Shown piece after piece: positions 16,398 to 25,680 of a stretch of 64,000 nucleotides of DNA. Source of the DNA: Lactiplantibacillus modestisalitolerans. GTDB taxonomy: Bacteria; Bacillota; Bacilli; Lactobacillales; Lactobacillaceae. The position numbers and the translations under genes were made by a program. Within the stretch, counting starts at the first letter, position 1, and every line of letters begins with the position of its first letter. The stretch is taken from the NCBI RefSeq assembly GCF_005405425.1, contig NZ_BJEA01000008.1:118384-182383 (forward strand), read 5' to 3'. The notes beneath the pieces were generated by a model. That model was given only the letters and a program-made list of their open reading frames with translations. It was not told the origin of the DNA and made no database searches.

Positions 16398-18749
16398 ATG
16401 AAAAAACAAATGGTTACGTTGGTAACGGCGACCGCTTTAGCAAGTGCACTGGGGATTGCAAGTCAACAACAATCAGCTTCGGCGGCAACGAATGCGCCAC
16501 AAGTAACGGCTAATCTTAAAACGGCTCAAAGTAATGACAATGAGCAAAACGTTCAGCCAGAAGCAGACACCAATAACGCTGATGGTACGGACGTGAAAAC
16601 GTCGGAAAACGATTCTGAGACGCCGGCAGCATCACAGACACCAGCATCACAGGCACCAGCATCACAGGCACCAGCATCACAAGCGCCGGCAACATCACAA
16701 GCGCCAGAGGCATCACAAGCACCGGTAGCGTCGCAGGCGCCAAGTTCACAAGCACCGGCAGCAGATCCAGCTGACAATGACAAAACTGATCAACCGACGG
16801 CGTCTAGTGCGGAAGAGCCAACAACGAATGTGCAGGTACTAAAGGCGAGCGCACCAGCGGCAACTAAGAACGTGACGTACCAAACGGACCCGAACCTTAC
16901 TGATGCTAACGGAGAAATCAATCCGGGATATTTAATGGATGCTCCTAACTTAGAAGAAAATGATGAAGATTGGGATACCGTTACGAAAGACGCAACCTTA
17001 ACATTAAATATAGCTGGTAAAGAGGAACAAAGAACTGTAAAGAATGTTGTTGTTAAAGTCAATCCTGAAGATACTGGGCTTAGTAGTGCAGAGATAGCGA
17101 CACCAAAAATTAATGGTTATAAATCAACACCAACGACTTCAGTGTATTCTAGTGATGATGATTTAACAGCTTTATCGGGGGAAGTACTATATTTTCCGAT
17201 TAATAATACCAGTACTGCGCCAATCCAGAAGCGTGAAATGAACTTAGAACTAGAGATAGATGGACAAAAAAAGCTTACGTATCTTGGAGTGGATGCCCAA
17301 CCCTGGACGATTGTCACCGTTCCAGCTCCAAAAATTACTGGCTATAAAGCTAATACTGATACGGTGGAACTTGGGATTAGTGATGATGAAATATTTACAC
17401 AACTAACGGACTTGTCATATACGCGTATTCCTAATGTTACAATTCCCAATACGCCAAGACCAACGAAGTATCATACAGAAAATGTGACATTCCCTGGGAT
17501 TGTAAATGGTAAAGATCAGCGTATCATGTTTAAAAATTTAACTGTTAAAATTGCAAATGGCGATGATGGTAATCCTGGGTATTGGGATACTGGAACATAT
17601 ACGTATGTTAAAACGCCAGTACTTGAAGGATATAAGTCTAAACCTACGACCTGGATTAACATGCGGGAAGGCAATTCTTATGACAACTATATTTGGACGC
17701 TGGATGATTCACTAGCATATTTTCCAATTCACAACACAACGAATGCAAAGCCCATTACAACAACGGGCTACGTTGCAACCGTTGGTGATGATGGGGTCAG
17801 CCGAACGGTGACTGGTAAGCCATGGTCAATTGTCACCATAGCCGCACCAAAAGTAGCGGGTTATACACCAAATGTTGATACGATTGAAATCGGTATTTCT
17901 GATAGTACGGAATATTTTTACGTTTTGACGGACTTAAAATACACCAAAACATCCGAACTCGGCTCACAAAACAGTCAAAGCTATACCCGTAACGTAACGA
18001 TTGAAAAGGGTGGCCAATGGACAACGGTAGCGCTGAACTTTACTAGCAAACCTGGTCAAACCGTTAAGGTGAAGGTTCCAACCGTTGCGGGCTATAAAGC
18101 TGATATGGCTACCATGCGAGTTGAAATTAACCGGCTAACCGGTGAAATTGAACAGCTGGATACGCCACAATACACGAAGGTTGCTGGCGCGACGACTGAT
18201 GCTAAAGATAATAATAACAGTGGTTCGACAACAACTGATGCTAAGGATAATAATAACGACAATGGCTCCACGACAACTGATTCTAAGACCAACAATAACA
18301 ATGGTTCCACAACCACTGGTTCTAAAGCAAATGGTACTGGTAATGGCACCACTACCGGCACTGATAGTACCCAGAATCAGAATGGTACGACAACCACAAC
18401 TACTGATGGTCAAAAGACGACGGCTTCAACGACGACCAACCATGATGGTACGACGACCGACAGTCTCAATGGGACTAATAGTCAGGGGACCGCGACCGGC
18501 GTAGGGACAACTGCTACGGGTGCACAGCTTAATGGTGGTGTTACCACGACTAACGTGGCAACGAATGCTAAGGGTCAAACCTCATTAGCAGCTACTAATG
18601 CTGATACCAAGACTACCCAAGGTAAGACGGCGACTGGCGACACCTTGCCACAAACCGGCGAAACGCATCAAGGCTACTTAGCCGTATTGGGCGCGTTTCT
18701 ACTGGGAATGCTCGGCCTGACCAAGGTTAGCCGCAAGCACCGCGCTTAA
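16398..18749 (+). CDS. Large LPXTG cell-wall-anchored surface protein with repeated domains
   Basis: A 783-residue surface protein starting behind AGGAGG. It has a signal peptide (about 1-30, ending SASAA), an acidic/Asn-rich region and a run of PASQA-type repeats (about 78-125). Two long related domain units (about 155-350 and 355-520) each end in a 'PAPKxxGYxxNxDTxExGIS' segment. A third shorter module (about 535-600) carries the VKVPTVAGYKA motif shared with the smaller LPXTG protein. A Thr/Asn/Gly stalk (about 605-745) leads to LPQTGE, a membrane segment and a basic tail. MucBP-like adhesion domains are plausible but unproven. The sorting tail matches that of 13527-14378. Confidence 0.9.
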   Translation: MKKQMVTLVTATALASALGIASQQQSASAATNAPQVTANLKTAQSNDNEQNVQPEADTNNADGTDVKTSENDSETPAASQTPASQAPASQAPASQAPATSQAPEASQAPVASQAPSSQAPAADPADNDKTDQPTASSAEEPTTNVQVLKASAPAATKNVTYQTDPNLTDANGEINPGYLMDAPNLEENDEDWDTVTKDATLTLNIAGKEEQRTVKNVVVKVNPEDTGLSSAEIATPKINGYKSTPTTSVYSSDDDLTALSGEVLYFPINNTSTAPIQKREMNLELEIDGQKKLTYLGVDAQPWTIVTVPAPKITGYKANTDTVELGISDDEIFTQLTDLSYTRIPNVTIPNTPRPTKYHTENVTFPGIVNGKDQRIMFKNLTVKIANGDDGNPGYWDTGTYTYVKTPVLEGYKSKPTTWINMREGNSYDNYIWTLDDSLAYFPIHNTTNAKPITTTGYVATVGDDGVSRTVTGKPWSIVTIAAPKVAGYTPNVDTIEIGISDSTEYFYVLTDLKYTKTSELGSQNSQSYTRNVTIEKGGQWTTVALNFTSKPGQTVKVKVPTVAGYKADMATMRVEINRLTGEIEQLDTPQYTKVAGATTDAKDNNNSGSTTTDAKDNNNDNGSTTTDSKTNNNNGSTTTGSKANGTGNGTTTGTDSTQNQNGTTTTTTDGQKTTASTTTNHDGTTTDSLNGTNSQGTATGVGTTATGAQLNGGVTTTNVATNAKGQTSLAATNADTKTTQGKTATGDTLPQTGETHQGYLAVLGAFLLGMLGLTKVSRKHRA

Positions 18750-18762
18750 AATTGCATTTCAG

Positions 18763-18796
18763 AACGCTTGTTAGCTCGCGCTAGCAGGCGTTTTTA
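18763..18796 (+). terminator. Terminator of the second LPXTG gene
   Basis: The AACGCTTGTTAGC/GCTAGCAGGCGTT stem around TCGC is followed by TTTTT. It is homologous to the hairpin at 14393-14426. Confidence 0.85.
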
Positions 18797-18803
18797 ATTA
18801 AAT

Positions 18804-18819
18804 TGTTTCACGTGAAACA
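18804..18819 (+). other. parS site (ParB binding)
   Basis: A perfect 16-bp palindrome TGTTTCACGTGAAACA, the ParB/Spo0J centromere site that clusters near oriC in Firmicutes. It lies between an LPXTG gene and its downstream regulator. Confidence 0.93.
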
Positions 18820-18908
18820 AGACCCGTGACTATTCATTTCAACGAATCTTTAGTATGATAAGCGTGATTAATGCTTACATAAAAAGTACGTTGGAAAGTG
18901 GGACCGGT

Positions 18909-19853
18909 ATGCAGAGTAATGGTCGAATTGCGGAATTACTAGTGCAACTTATGAGTGGTCAAAGTGTTGAAACTGAAAAAGTATTAGCCAAGTACGCCAT
19001 CAGTAAGCGCACCTATCAGCGCGACCTTGCGTACGTCCGCAACGCGCTAATTGAAAACGGGGTTGGTGAGCTGCAAGAGTGCGCGGGCACTTACCGCCTA
19101 TTACGGCAGAGTACCCGGGAGGACTATCAAAAAGCGCTCGTGACCAGCCACGTTTTGCTAGGCAGCCGGGCTTTAACGGTGGCGGAATTAAAGGATACGT
19201 TGGCTTATTTGGCGAAGGGCTTGCCCGAAGAATTGCAGGCCGAGTTACGCCAAAAGTTAACGTTGGCGCGGGGGAGTTATACGGCGCTGTCGCGACCCAA
19301 ACCACTCCTGGAACGCCTCCATATAATTACGGATTTGATTGCGGCTAATCAGCGGATGACCTTTGTTTACCATGGGAGCGATTTTCACGTGCCCCAACCG
19401 CAAACCCACCATGCACAGCCGGTAGCGGTTTTCTTTGAGGTGCACTATTTTTATATTGCGATGCTGAGCGAGGAACACGCCGGCTACTGGCTGTACCGCT
19501 TAGACCGAATCGTGAAGATCTTAGATCACACGGCGGGTCAGCATTTGGATTACGCGCACCGGTTCTCGTTACAGGACCATCGCCGCCAATCCTACTTGTT
19601 GGATTCCGGATCGGTGACCCCAATTCAGTTTATTTATCGCAATGCGCTGCAAACGGTTTTGGACCAATTTCCGCAGGCCCGCGTGTTGGCGACGTTACCC
19701 GACGGTAGCCATAAAATTGAGGCCTACGTAAAGGTCGATGGCGCGATGCTCTGGCTATTGAGTCAGGGGGCGGGCGTCGAAGTGGTCTCGCCACCATTGT
19801 TAAAGAAGCGGATGAAAAAAGCCTTACAAGCGGCCCTCAAACAGTATCAGTGA
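18909..19853 (+). CDS. WYL-domain transcriptional regulator (intact paralogue)
   Basis: This 314-residue regulator has an N-terminal DeoR/HTH_11-like winged helix (about 1-60, YAISKRTYQRDLAYVRNAL). The middle region is helical, and a WYL domain (about 155-230, HHAQPVAVFFEVHYFYIAML and YWLYRLDRIVKI) is followed by the usual C-terminal extension. WYL regulators bind small ligands or nucleic acid. I choose ATG 18909 because the protein then aligns with the paralogue from MQSNxRIAELLVQLMSG; an in-frame ATG at 18855 adds 18 unmatched residues. It is the full-length version of the frameshifted gene at 14544-15516. It lies downstream of the large LPXTG gene, which makes that gene a likely target. 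Confidence 0.85.
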   Translation: MQSNGRIAELLVQLMSGQSVETEKVLAKYAISKRTYQRDLAYVRNALIENGVGELQECAGTYRLLRQSTREDYQKALVTSHVLLGSRALTVAELKDTLAYLAKGLPEELQAELRQKLTLARGSYTALSRPKPLLERLHIITDLIAANQRMTFVYHGSDFHVPQPQTHHAQPVAVFFEVHYFYIAMLSEEHAGYWLYRLDRIVKILDHTAGQHLDYAHRFSLQDHRRQSYLLDSGSVTPIQFIYRNALQTVLDQFPQARVLATLPDGSHKIEAYVKVDGAMLWLLSQGAGVEVVSPPLLKKRMKKALQAALKQYQ

Positions 19854-19915
19854 CAAATTGTGTCATTGGCGTGCACTATAATACGAGTGTAGGTCAGTTG
19901 GAGTGGGGGCACACA

Positions 19916-19957
19916 AAAATGGCCGGCCAGGAATTTCTTCCTAGCCGGCCATTTTTG
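19916..19957. terminator. Bidirectional terminator between the regulator and the ABC importer
   Basis: A very stable hairpin (AAAAATGGCCGGCCAGGAA with its near-perfect complement around TTTC) has A-runs on one side and T-runs on the other. It can stop transcripts arriving from either direction. Confidence 0.88.
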
Positions 19958-19960
19958 TGC

Positions 19961-21223
19961 TCAATTTTGATTAGTCTTGATAATCGTTTCGGTAGTTTGT
20001 TGCAATTTATTTAGGGTCGTCGCAGCGGCCACGTGCTTGACGGCTAAATCGTCGGCGGTCGTCTGCAACGCCGTTAAATATTGACTGTAGCCTAGAAAGG
20101 CTGGGTCGGTATAGCTCGTTTTCAGTTCGCTGGCCGCGGCCTTAAATTTCGGGTGCTTTTTTAGGTAACGCTGGTAACTAGCGGTGGTGGCCGCCGCCGT
20201 CGTTACGGGCAAGTAACCCGTTTGCGTTGCCCAGCGAATGGTTTGACGGTTTTGTAATAAGTATTTAATGAAGGCGGCCCCACCTTGGCGCTGCGCCTTC
20301 GTACCAGTTTTAAAGCGTACTAAGTCGTTTCCGGCCACGCAGTTAGCGCGTTGGCCCTGATAACTAGGTGTCTGGGTGGTGCCCCACTGAAAATTCTTGG
20401 GGGCACTGGCTTGGATTAAGCCCAGTGCGGCGGAAGACCCGCAGTAGAGTACGGTCCGGCCCTTGAGAAAGCGGACGTTACCATAATTGTCTGCGCCGGC
20501 CGTTTTCGCCGTGCCGGTCTTGAGCATGTGCGCTAATGGTTGAACGGCATCAACGGTCTGGGGCGCCGCCGCGTTGACCTTTAGGTTGGTGGTTACCAGG
20601 GGCTGGCCGGCCGCGTGCGCGAGATCGTTGAGTTCACCCAGGTAGGCCCGGTCAAGTGCTAAGCCGGTTAGGCCGTGCTGTTGTGCCACCTGACCAACGT
20701 GTTGGACCGCTTTCCAAGTTGTCGGCACTTTTAAATTTAGCTGCTTCAACAGCCGTTGGTTATAATACATAATGCGCACGGACTTGGAGAAGGGCAGGGC
20801 GTACTGTTTGCCTTGGTACTGACCAGCTTTCAAAAAAGCCGGTTGAATTCCCGCAAGTTCTTTAGCACTTAAGTCCGTGTTGAACGGGGCAATCAGCCCC
20901 CCCTTCACGTAGTTGGGAACGTTGGTATAGGAAGTTTGGGCAATCGTTGGGAGCGTTTTGGATTTAGCGGCCGTCATGATTTTTTGTTGTAAATTGCTAA
21001 AGGTCCCCTGACCGTTAGCCACGACGCGGTATGTTGATTGGGAACGGTTGAAATCCTGGACTAACCCTTGCAGAACGGTCTTATTATGGCCGGTCATACC
21101 GTGCCAAAAAGTGACCGTCACTCGCGTTGACTGGCTGGTGCGTTGCTGACCGCACCCCGCGAGTGTGATGCTGGCGGTTAGTGTGACTATTAATAATAAT
21201 CCGTTTCTAATGACTTTTTTCAT
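19961..21223 (-). CDS. ABC importer substrate-binding lipoprotein (family 1, UgpB-like)
   Basis: The 420-residue lipoprotein starts MKKVIRNGLLLIVTLTASIT and has the lipobox LAGC (Cys24). The mature part begins VTVTFWHGMTGHNKTVLQGL, typical of UgpB/MalE-type family 1 binding proteins, and contains ALPFSKSVRIMYYNQ (about 122-136). It captures solute outside the cell for the two permeases encoded just upstream. Gene order ATPase, permease, permease, binding protein resembles ugpCAEB for glycerol-3-phosphate or its diesters. That substrate is inference. Its start overlaps the preceding permease gene by 17 bases, so the two are translationally coupled. Confidence 0.88.
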   Translation of the reverse strand: MKKVIRNGLLLIVTLTASITLAGCGQQRTSQSTRVTVTFWHGMTGHNKTVLQGLVQDFNRSQSTYRVVANGQGTFSNLQQKIMTAAKSKTLPTIAQTSYTNVPNYVKGGLIAPFNTDLSAKELAGIQPAFLKAGQYQGKQYALPFSKSVRIMYYNQRLLKQLNLKVPTTWKAVQHVGQVAQQHGLTGLALDRAYLGELNDLAHAAGQPLVTTNLKVNAAAPQTVDAVQPLAHMLKTGTAKTAGADNYGNVRFLKGRTVLYCGSSAALGLIQASAPKNFQWGTTQTPSYQGQRANCVAGNDLVRFKTGTKAQRQGGAAFIKYLLQNRQTIRWATQTGYLPVTTAAATTASYQRYLKKHPKFKAAASELKTSYTDPAFLGYSQYLTALQTTADDLAVKHVAAATTLNKLQQTTETIIKTNQN

Positions 21224-22040
21224 GCCATTTCACCTGCGAAATTCCTAGAATTAAATTTTTTTGGACAAATAAGTAAATGATGATCAGTGGCGCGATCACC
21301 AGGACCGTGCTAGCCATGAGCAATGGATAATTGGTCCCAATATCGCTACTAAAGGTTAGCAAACCGAGCGGCAGCGTCCGTAGCCGATCGGTATTAGTCA
21401 TGATCAACGGCCACATAAAGGCGTTCCACGTGCTGATAAGTTGGAGAATACCCACCGCCGTGATGACGGTGCGATTCATTGGCACTAATAAGCGCCATAA
21501 GTACTGCCAATCGCTAGCCCCGTCGAGTCTGGCGGCGTAGTAAGTCGTGCGCGGCTGGGCGGCAAAGGCTTGGTGCAGGGTAAACATCATGAAGACGCTG
21601 GCCGTCCACGGGATGATCAGCGCTGCGTAGTGGTCGACCCAGTGGAGGGCACTCAACGTTTTAAAGTTTGGAATCAGGAGTAGTTCTCCCGGGACCATCA
21701 TGGTGACGAGCAGGGCGTTAAACAGAATGCGGCGCCCATAAAAGCGTAGGTGGGTAAACGCAAAGGCGGCCAGAATACTCGTGACGAGTTGCCCGGTAGT
21801 CGTGGCAAGGGCGACAATGATTGAATTTAAATAGTAACGACCAAAGGGAGCCGCTTGCCAAGCCGTTAGGTAATTTTGCCAGTGCCAGTCCGAAAAGGGC
21901 GTCGTTAACGTTGCGGTGTAAGTTGGGGTTTGGACACTCGCCCACACCATCCAAATAAAGGGCAGTAACATGGTTAGGGCACTAATTAGTAGGAGTGCCC
22001 CCCGCAAGAAGCGTGCACAACGGGTTAAGATGGGGACCAC
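21207..22040 (-). CDS. ABC importer permease (UgpE/MalG type)
   Basis: Inner-membrane permease of the carbohydrate CUT1 group with six predicted membrane segments. The frame is open back to ATG 22127, but that would overlap the previous permease by 103 bases. I prefer GTG 22040, which gives a 277-residue protein starting MVPILTRCARF, the normal length, with a 16-base overlap. The EAA loop that contacts the ATPase is seen as AARLDGASDWQYLWRLLVPM. It forms the channel together with the upstream permease. Confidence 0.83.
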   Translation of the reverse strand: MVPILTRCARFLRGALLLISALTMLLPFIWMVWASVQTPTYTATLTTPFSDWHWQNYLTAWQAAPFGRYYLNSIIVALATTTGQLVTSILAAFAFTHLRFYGRRILFNALLVTMMVPGELLLIPNFKTLSALHWVDHYAALIIPWTASVFMMFTLHQAFAAQPRTTYYAARLDGASDWQYLWRLLVPMNRTVITAVGILQLISTWNAFMWPLIMTNTDRLRTLPLGLLTFSSDIGTNYPLLMASTVLVIAPLIIIYLFVQKNLILGISQVKWHEKSH

Positions 22041-22939
22041 CCCCGTTGCGGGTAATGGTGACGACGTAACACCCAAAGGGTTCCTAGGGTTAAGCCGACC
22101 GTAATACCGAAGAGCACGATGCCACACGCCGCTGCGATTGTGGGCTGATCTTCAACGTAAAATTTCTGGTAGAGGTAATACATCAGTGTCAGGTCGGCGT
22201 TGGCCGGACCGGCGGAGCCGTTGAACAGCGCGTAAACCTGGTCGAAAACTTTTAAATTGACGATAACGGCGTTAATACTAACGAGCAGGATCATCGGCGT
22301 CAGTAACGGCCAAGTTACGTTGGTAAATTGTTGCCAACTATTTGCACCGTCTAGCTGGGCGGCCAGGTAGTAGCGGCGGTCAATTTGTTGAAGACTAGCT
22401 AGTAATAAAATAATGTTAAGCCCCAAACTATGCCAGATACAGACGATGATTAGCGCTAATAGTGAGTAGCGCGGGTCGTTCAACCAGTCAACCGGCGTTC
22501 GGTTGATGATCGCTAGCCAACCATTCAAGCCGCCATGTTCGGCGCTAAACAGCCACCGCCACACAATGGCAATGGCGACGCTACTCGTGACTAGCGGTAA
22601 GAAATAAATGGTTTGCAGGAGCTTAGCAAAGTGGCGCGCGTGGTGCAAACTGAGTGCCAGTAAGAGGGCTAAGCCGATTGAAACTGGCACCACGCCGATA
22701 ATAAAGATGAGCGTATTTCGGAGGGCCAATTGAAAGGCCGCGTCGTGCCACAAAAACTGAAAGTTAGCTAAACTAAGGCTACCAATTTGGTTGAGATAAA
22801 AATTATAATGGCGATAAAAGCCCATGGCAAACGCTTCCAGCAACGGCCAGAACGTGAATGCGAGGCTAATCACAAGTAGCGGCGCGATGTATAGTAGCGC
22901 TTTCAGCGTTGAACGAACGGTTGGTCGTGAATTAAGCAT
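22025..22939 (-). CDS. ABC importer permease (UgpA/MalF type)
   Basis: A 304-residue permease with six membrane spans. An early segment is LLYIAPLLVISLAFTFWPLL, and the EAA motif AAQLDGANSWQQFTNVTWPLL (about residues 190-210) docks onto the ATPase. The ATG at 22939 overlaps the stop codon of the ATPase gene by 8 bases, so this is a tight operon. Family length and topology are normal. Confidence 0.87.
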   Translation of the reverse strand: MLNSRPTVRSTLKALLYIAPLLVISLAFTFWPLLEAFAMGFYRHYNFYLNQIGSLSLANFQFLWHDAAFQLALRNTLIFIIGVVPVSIGLALLLALSLHHARHFAKLLQTIYFLPLVTSSVAIAIVWRWLFSAEHGGLNGWLAIINRTPVDWLNDPRYSLLALIIVCIWHSLGLNIILLLASLQQIDRRYYLAAQLDGANSWQQFTNVTWPLLTPMILLVSINAVIVNLKVFDQVYALFNGSAGPANADLTLMYYLYQKFYVEDQPTIAAACGIVLFGITVGLTLGTLWVLRRHHYPQRGWSPS

Positions 22940-23987
22940 GGGGCACCCCCATTTCTAACCGGTTACCCTCAGCATCGAAAAAATAACAGCCGTTAGCGCG
23001 AACCGCAAGGGTGGTCGTTAATGGCTGGGTGGTAGCCGGCACGGCGGTACTGATCAGCGTTGTTTGGGCGAACTGAACCGTGGTTAGTTGCTCCTTACCA
23101 ACCGACCACTGCGCGACTAGGCGAACCGGTAACTGGGCCAGCGTGGTGGCCGTGGTGGTAGCTGATTCGAGCGCTTCGGGACGAATACCAACGGTAACCG
23201 CATTCGCTAGTAGGGTGGGCGCTAACTGCACCGCGAAGTACGGTCGAACGGCCGTCATCGGGATTAAGTTGATGCGCGGTTGACCGATGAACTGGGCAAC
23301 GAATTGGTTTTGTGGCCGTTGATACAGTTCGGTTGTTGTGGCCATTTGCTGAATTTTCCCGTGGTTTAAGACGATAATACGGTCAGCAATTTGTAACGCA
23401 TCATTTTGGTCGTGGGTCACGAAGACCGTGGTAACGTGCGTTTGTCGCTGAATCCGTCGAATCATGGTTCGTAGCGCCACCCGTAAATTGGCATCTAAGT
23501 TCGATAACGGTTCGTCTAGGAGGAGGACGGCGGGTTGCTTGATCAGTGCTCGGGCTAGCGCGACGCGTTGTTGCTGACCGCCAGAAAGTTGCGCCGGGTA
23601 TTTCGCTAACTGCGGCGTAATTGCAACGAGTTCGGCGAGCTGCCGGGCGCGTTGATAGCGTAAGCGTTTTTTAACGTGGGCCATTTTCAGTGGAAACGCG
23701 ATGTTATCCAGCACGCTGAGGTGCGGATAGAGCGCGTAATCCTGAAACACCATCCCAATATTGCGCCGCTGCAAGGTCGCCCGGGTCACGTCGGTGCCGT
23801 CGAAGACCACCTGACCCGCATCGGGTGTCAGGATACCGGCCAAGACGTTTAAAAGCGTGGTTTTACCGCTACCACTGGGCCCGACCAGCGCAACCAACTC
23901 ACCGTCAGCAAGGGTACAGGTTAAGTTTTGAAATAGCGGTTGTTGACCTGGATAAGTTAGGTTAAGATGTTTTAAATTAACTTCCAT
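22932..23987 (-). CDS. ABC importer ATP-binding protein (UgpC/MsmK type)
   Basis: The 351-residue ATPase drives the adjacent importer. It has Walker A GPSGSGKTT (about 36-44), a Q-loop region (FQDYALYPHLSVLDN), the signature LSGGQQQRVALARAL (about 132-146), Walker [13 protein letters not shown] and an H-loop His in FVTHDQNDAL. A C-terminal TOBE/regulatory domain follows. It is the first gene of a minus-strand operon with two permeases and a binding protein. A second MsmK-like ATPase is encoded at 49254, so this one is probably dedicated to its own operon. Confidence 0.88.
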   Translation of the reverse strand: MEVNLKHLNLTYPGQQPLFQNLTCTLADGELVALVGPSGSGKTTLLNVLAGILTPDAGQVVFDGTDVTRATLQRRNIGMVFQDYALYPHLSVLDNIAFPLKMAHVKKRLRYQRARQLAELVAITPQLAKYPAQLSGGQQQRVALARALIKQPAVLLLDEPLSNLDANLRVALRTMIRRIQRQTHVTTVFVTHDQNDALQIADRIIVLNHGKIQQMATTTELYQRPQNQFVAQFIGQPRINLIPMTAVRPYFAVQLAPTLLANAVTVGIRPEALESATTTATTLAQLPVRLVAQWSVGKEQLTTVQFAQTTLISTAVPATTQPLTTTLAVRANGCYFFDAEGNRLEMGVPHA

Positions 23988-24214
23988 GGTGGGTTCTTCC
24001 TTCAGCCAAAATAAATGAATATGTTGTTAATTATAAACTATTCAGCGGTGAAACGGTACGGCTCAACTGACTTTTGGAGCCCAGTTCAGAAGCAAAGAAA
24101 TACCGCTAAGCGTTGTTGTAGTGGGCGTAGACGCTGATTGGCTGAGTACCGATTTGGGCTAGATTGTAGAAAAAACGACATAGAATAAGCGCACTAATTA
24201 TTATGACGAATGAC

Positions 24215-24248
24215 AAAAGGAACCTGATCTCAAAGCGGATCAGGTTCC
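24215..24248 (-). terminator. Terminator of padA
   Basis: An 11-bp GGAACCTGATC/GATCAGGTTCC stem is followed on the minus strand by TTTTGTC. It lies about 90 bases beyond the padA stop codon. Confidence 0.8.
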
Positions 24249-24324
24249 AGTGATGGTCTGCATGCAAATAATCGGTCAGTGCTTATTAAGTACGATCAGG
24301 TTTATACGCGGTTTTGAAGTCGAT

Positions 24325-24340
24325 TGTTCCACGTGAAACA
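24325..24340 (+). other. parS site (ParB binding)
   Basis: TGTTCCACGTGAAACA is identical to the classical Bacillus subtilis parS sequence. It directly abuts the padA stop codon. Confidence 0.93.
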
Positions 24341-24877
24341 TTAGTGCTTGATACGGTGATAATCAGCGTCGAAGTACTGACCGTTACGAATTGCGTCGGG
24401 CAAGCCCGGATAAGGAGCTTCGGCAATGACGTCTTCGTTATCTTGGCCAGCCGCGCCCTTATACGTGATTGTCGCAAATTCTGGGACGACCAACTTCGGG
24501 TAAGTGGCGTATTTTTCGCGGGACTGTTCCATTAAGTCGATGTGTTCGTTTTGGAAGGTCACCGTGATTTCGGGATGGTCTTGAACCCACTTCGGGAAGA
24601 AAATCGTCCCGTTGACCTTGTTTTCGTTCGGTAAGAAGTCGAGGGCCACGTCGGTCCCGGTTGGTTCCGTCCAAGCGACCTTGTAGATGCCTTCGGTAAG
24701 CATTACAATGTTCGCTTCCTGGTCTTTGACCCAGCGACCGGCAACCATGCCGCCGTGGATGCGGTAGTCAACGGTGTGGTCGTTTTTAGCGTACCATTCG
24801 TATTCCCAACCGTTGTCGTAGGTGTAAATAAAGTGGGTGCCGAGGAAGTCGGCTAGGGTTTTAAACGTTTTAGTCAT
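24341..24877 (-). CDS. padA: Phenolic acid decarboxylase
   Basis: Cofactor-free cytoplasmic enzyme that decarboxylates p-coumaric, ferulic and caffeic acids to vinyl phenols, a detoxification route in plant-associated lactobacilli. The 178-residue protein has the family-wide beta-barrel sequence. The active-site residues known from Lactobacillus plantarum fall at the same numbers: Tyr18, Tyr20, Arg48 and Glu71. It is transcribed divergently from padR, and an 18-bp palindromic operator lies between them, as in the known PadR-controlled system. A parS site starts immediately after the stop codon. Confidence 0.96.
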   Translation of the reverse strand: MTKTFKTLADFLGTHFIYTYDNGWEYEWYAKNDHTVDYRIHGGMVAGRWVKDQEANIVMLTEGIYKVAWTEPTGTDVALDFLPNENKVNGTIFFPKWVQDHPEITVTFQNEHIDLMEQSREKYATYPKLVVPEFATITYKGAAGQDNEDVIAEAPYPGLPDAIRNGQYFDADYHRIKH

Positions 24878-24913
24878 GTGAAAGCCTTCTTTGTCTTTTT
24901 ATGTTATTACTAT

Positions 24914-24931
24914 CATGTAATTAATTACATG
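24914..24931 (+). promoter_or_regulatory. PadR operator
   Basis: CATGTAATTAATTACATG is a perfect 18-bp palindrome and contains the ATGT-N8-ACAT pattern reported for PadR boxes. It lies 37 bases upstream of the padA start codon and 60 upstream of padR, so bound repressor could control padA and possibly padR. Confidence 0.85.
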
Positions 24932-24990
24932 TTTTAAACAACAAAGCTAGTGTATACTGAAGCTAGTAAATCGTCAAGGGGGAACTTCCA

Positions 24991-25542
24991 ATGGCGCAAA
25001 AAAACAAGTTACAATTCATCATTTTAGGATTACTCAATCAACAGCCACTCACCGGTTACGACCTCACGAAGGCCTTTGAAAACGAGATTGGTGAGTTTTG
25101 GCAAGCCCAGCACAGCCAAATCTACCCACAGTTAAAACGACTAGAAACGCAGGGCTACATTGCCCACGAAGTGACCGTTAGCGGCGCCAAGCTTGAAAAA
25201 AAGCTCTACCACATCACCACTGAGGGGAGTGCGATCTTACGTGACTGGATCAGCACGGGGACGCCGGATTTAACCGCAACCAAGGACGAATTCATTTTGA
25301 AATTGTACTTTATTCGGTCCAATCACGACCCGCGTTTACCCGAAATGCTGCAAGAACAACTGCAGTTACACACGACTAAGTATCATCACTTGCAACAGCG
25401 GTTGAAAACGGTCTTTACGGACCCGGCCAGCAAGCAGGCTCATTACGGCCACTATTTGATTTTGCAACACGCGCTCGGCCGCGAAGAGTACTACGTTGAC
25501 TGGCTTAAGCAAAGCCTCGCCGCCTTGCCAACGGCCCGTTAA
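24991..25542 (+). CDS. padR: PadR family repressor of phenolic acid stress response
   Basis: The 183-residue regulator has the N-terminal PadR winged helix (about 8-85, ILGLLNQQPLTGYDLTKAFE and QIYPQLKRLETQGYI). A C-terminal helical dimerisation region (about 95-178) ends in YYVDWLKQSL. In the known system PadR represses padA and is released when phenolic acids accumulate. The divergent gene is padA itself, which makes the assignment firm. The start at 24991 follows AAGGGGGAA. Confidence 0.94.
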   Translation: MAQKNKLQFIILGLLNQQPLTGYDLTKAFENEIGEFWQAQHSQIYPQLKRLETQGYIAHEVTVSGAKLEKKLYHITTEGSAILRDWISTGTPDLTATKDEFILKLYFIRSNHDPRLPEMLQEQLQLHTTKYHHLQQRLKTVFTDPASKQAHYGHYLILQHALGREEYYVDWLKQSLAALPTAR

Positions 25543-25607
25543 GTTAAGTGGCGAAACTGCGGCCGGGATTTCCGGGGTGCGGTTTGGGCCAACTTTTTTC
25601 AGGAAGC

Positions 25608-25635
25608 TTGCGGTCCACCGTAGCAGGGTTATAAT
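25608..25635 (+). promoter_or_regulatory. Promoter of the universal stress protein gene
   Basis: TTGCGG (25608-25613), a 16-bp spacer and TATAAT (25630-25635) lie 45 bases upstream of the usp start codon. Confidence 0.6.
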
Positions 25636-25680
25636 TAAAACGACAACCACATGTCAAATCAATGAGGGGGTTCTTCCTGA

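Noticed and set aside
22040..22127. The longer N-terminus of the second Ugp-type permease
   Set aside because: It would overlap the upstream permease by 103 bases and adds sequence unlike a permease N-terminus; the GTG at 22040 gives the normal length.
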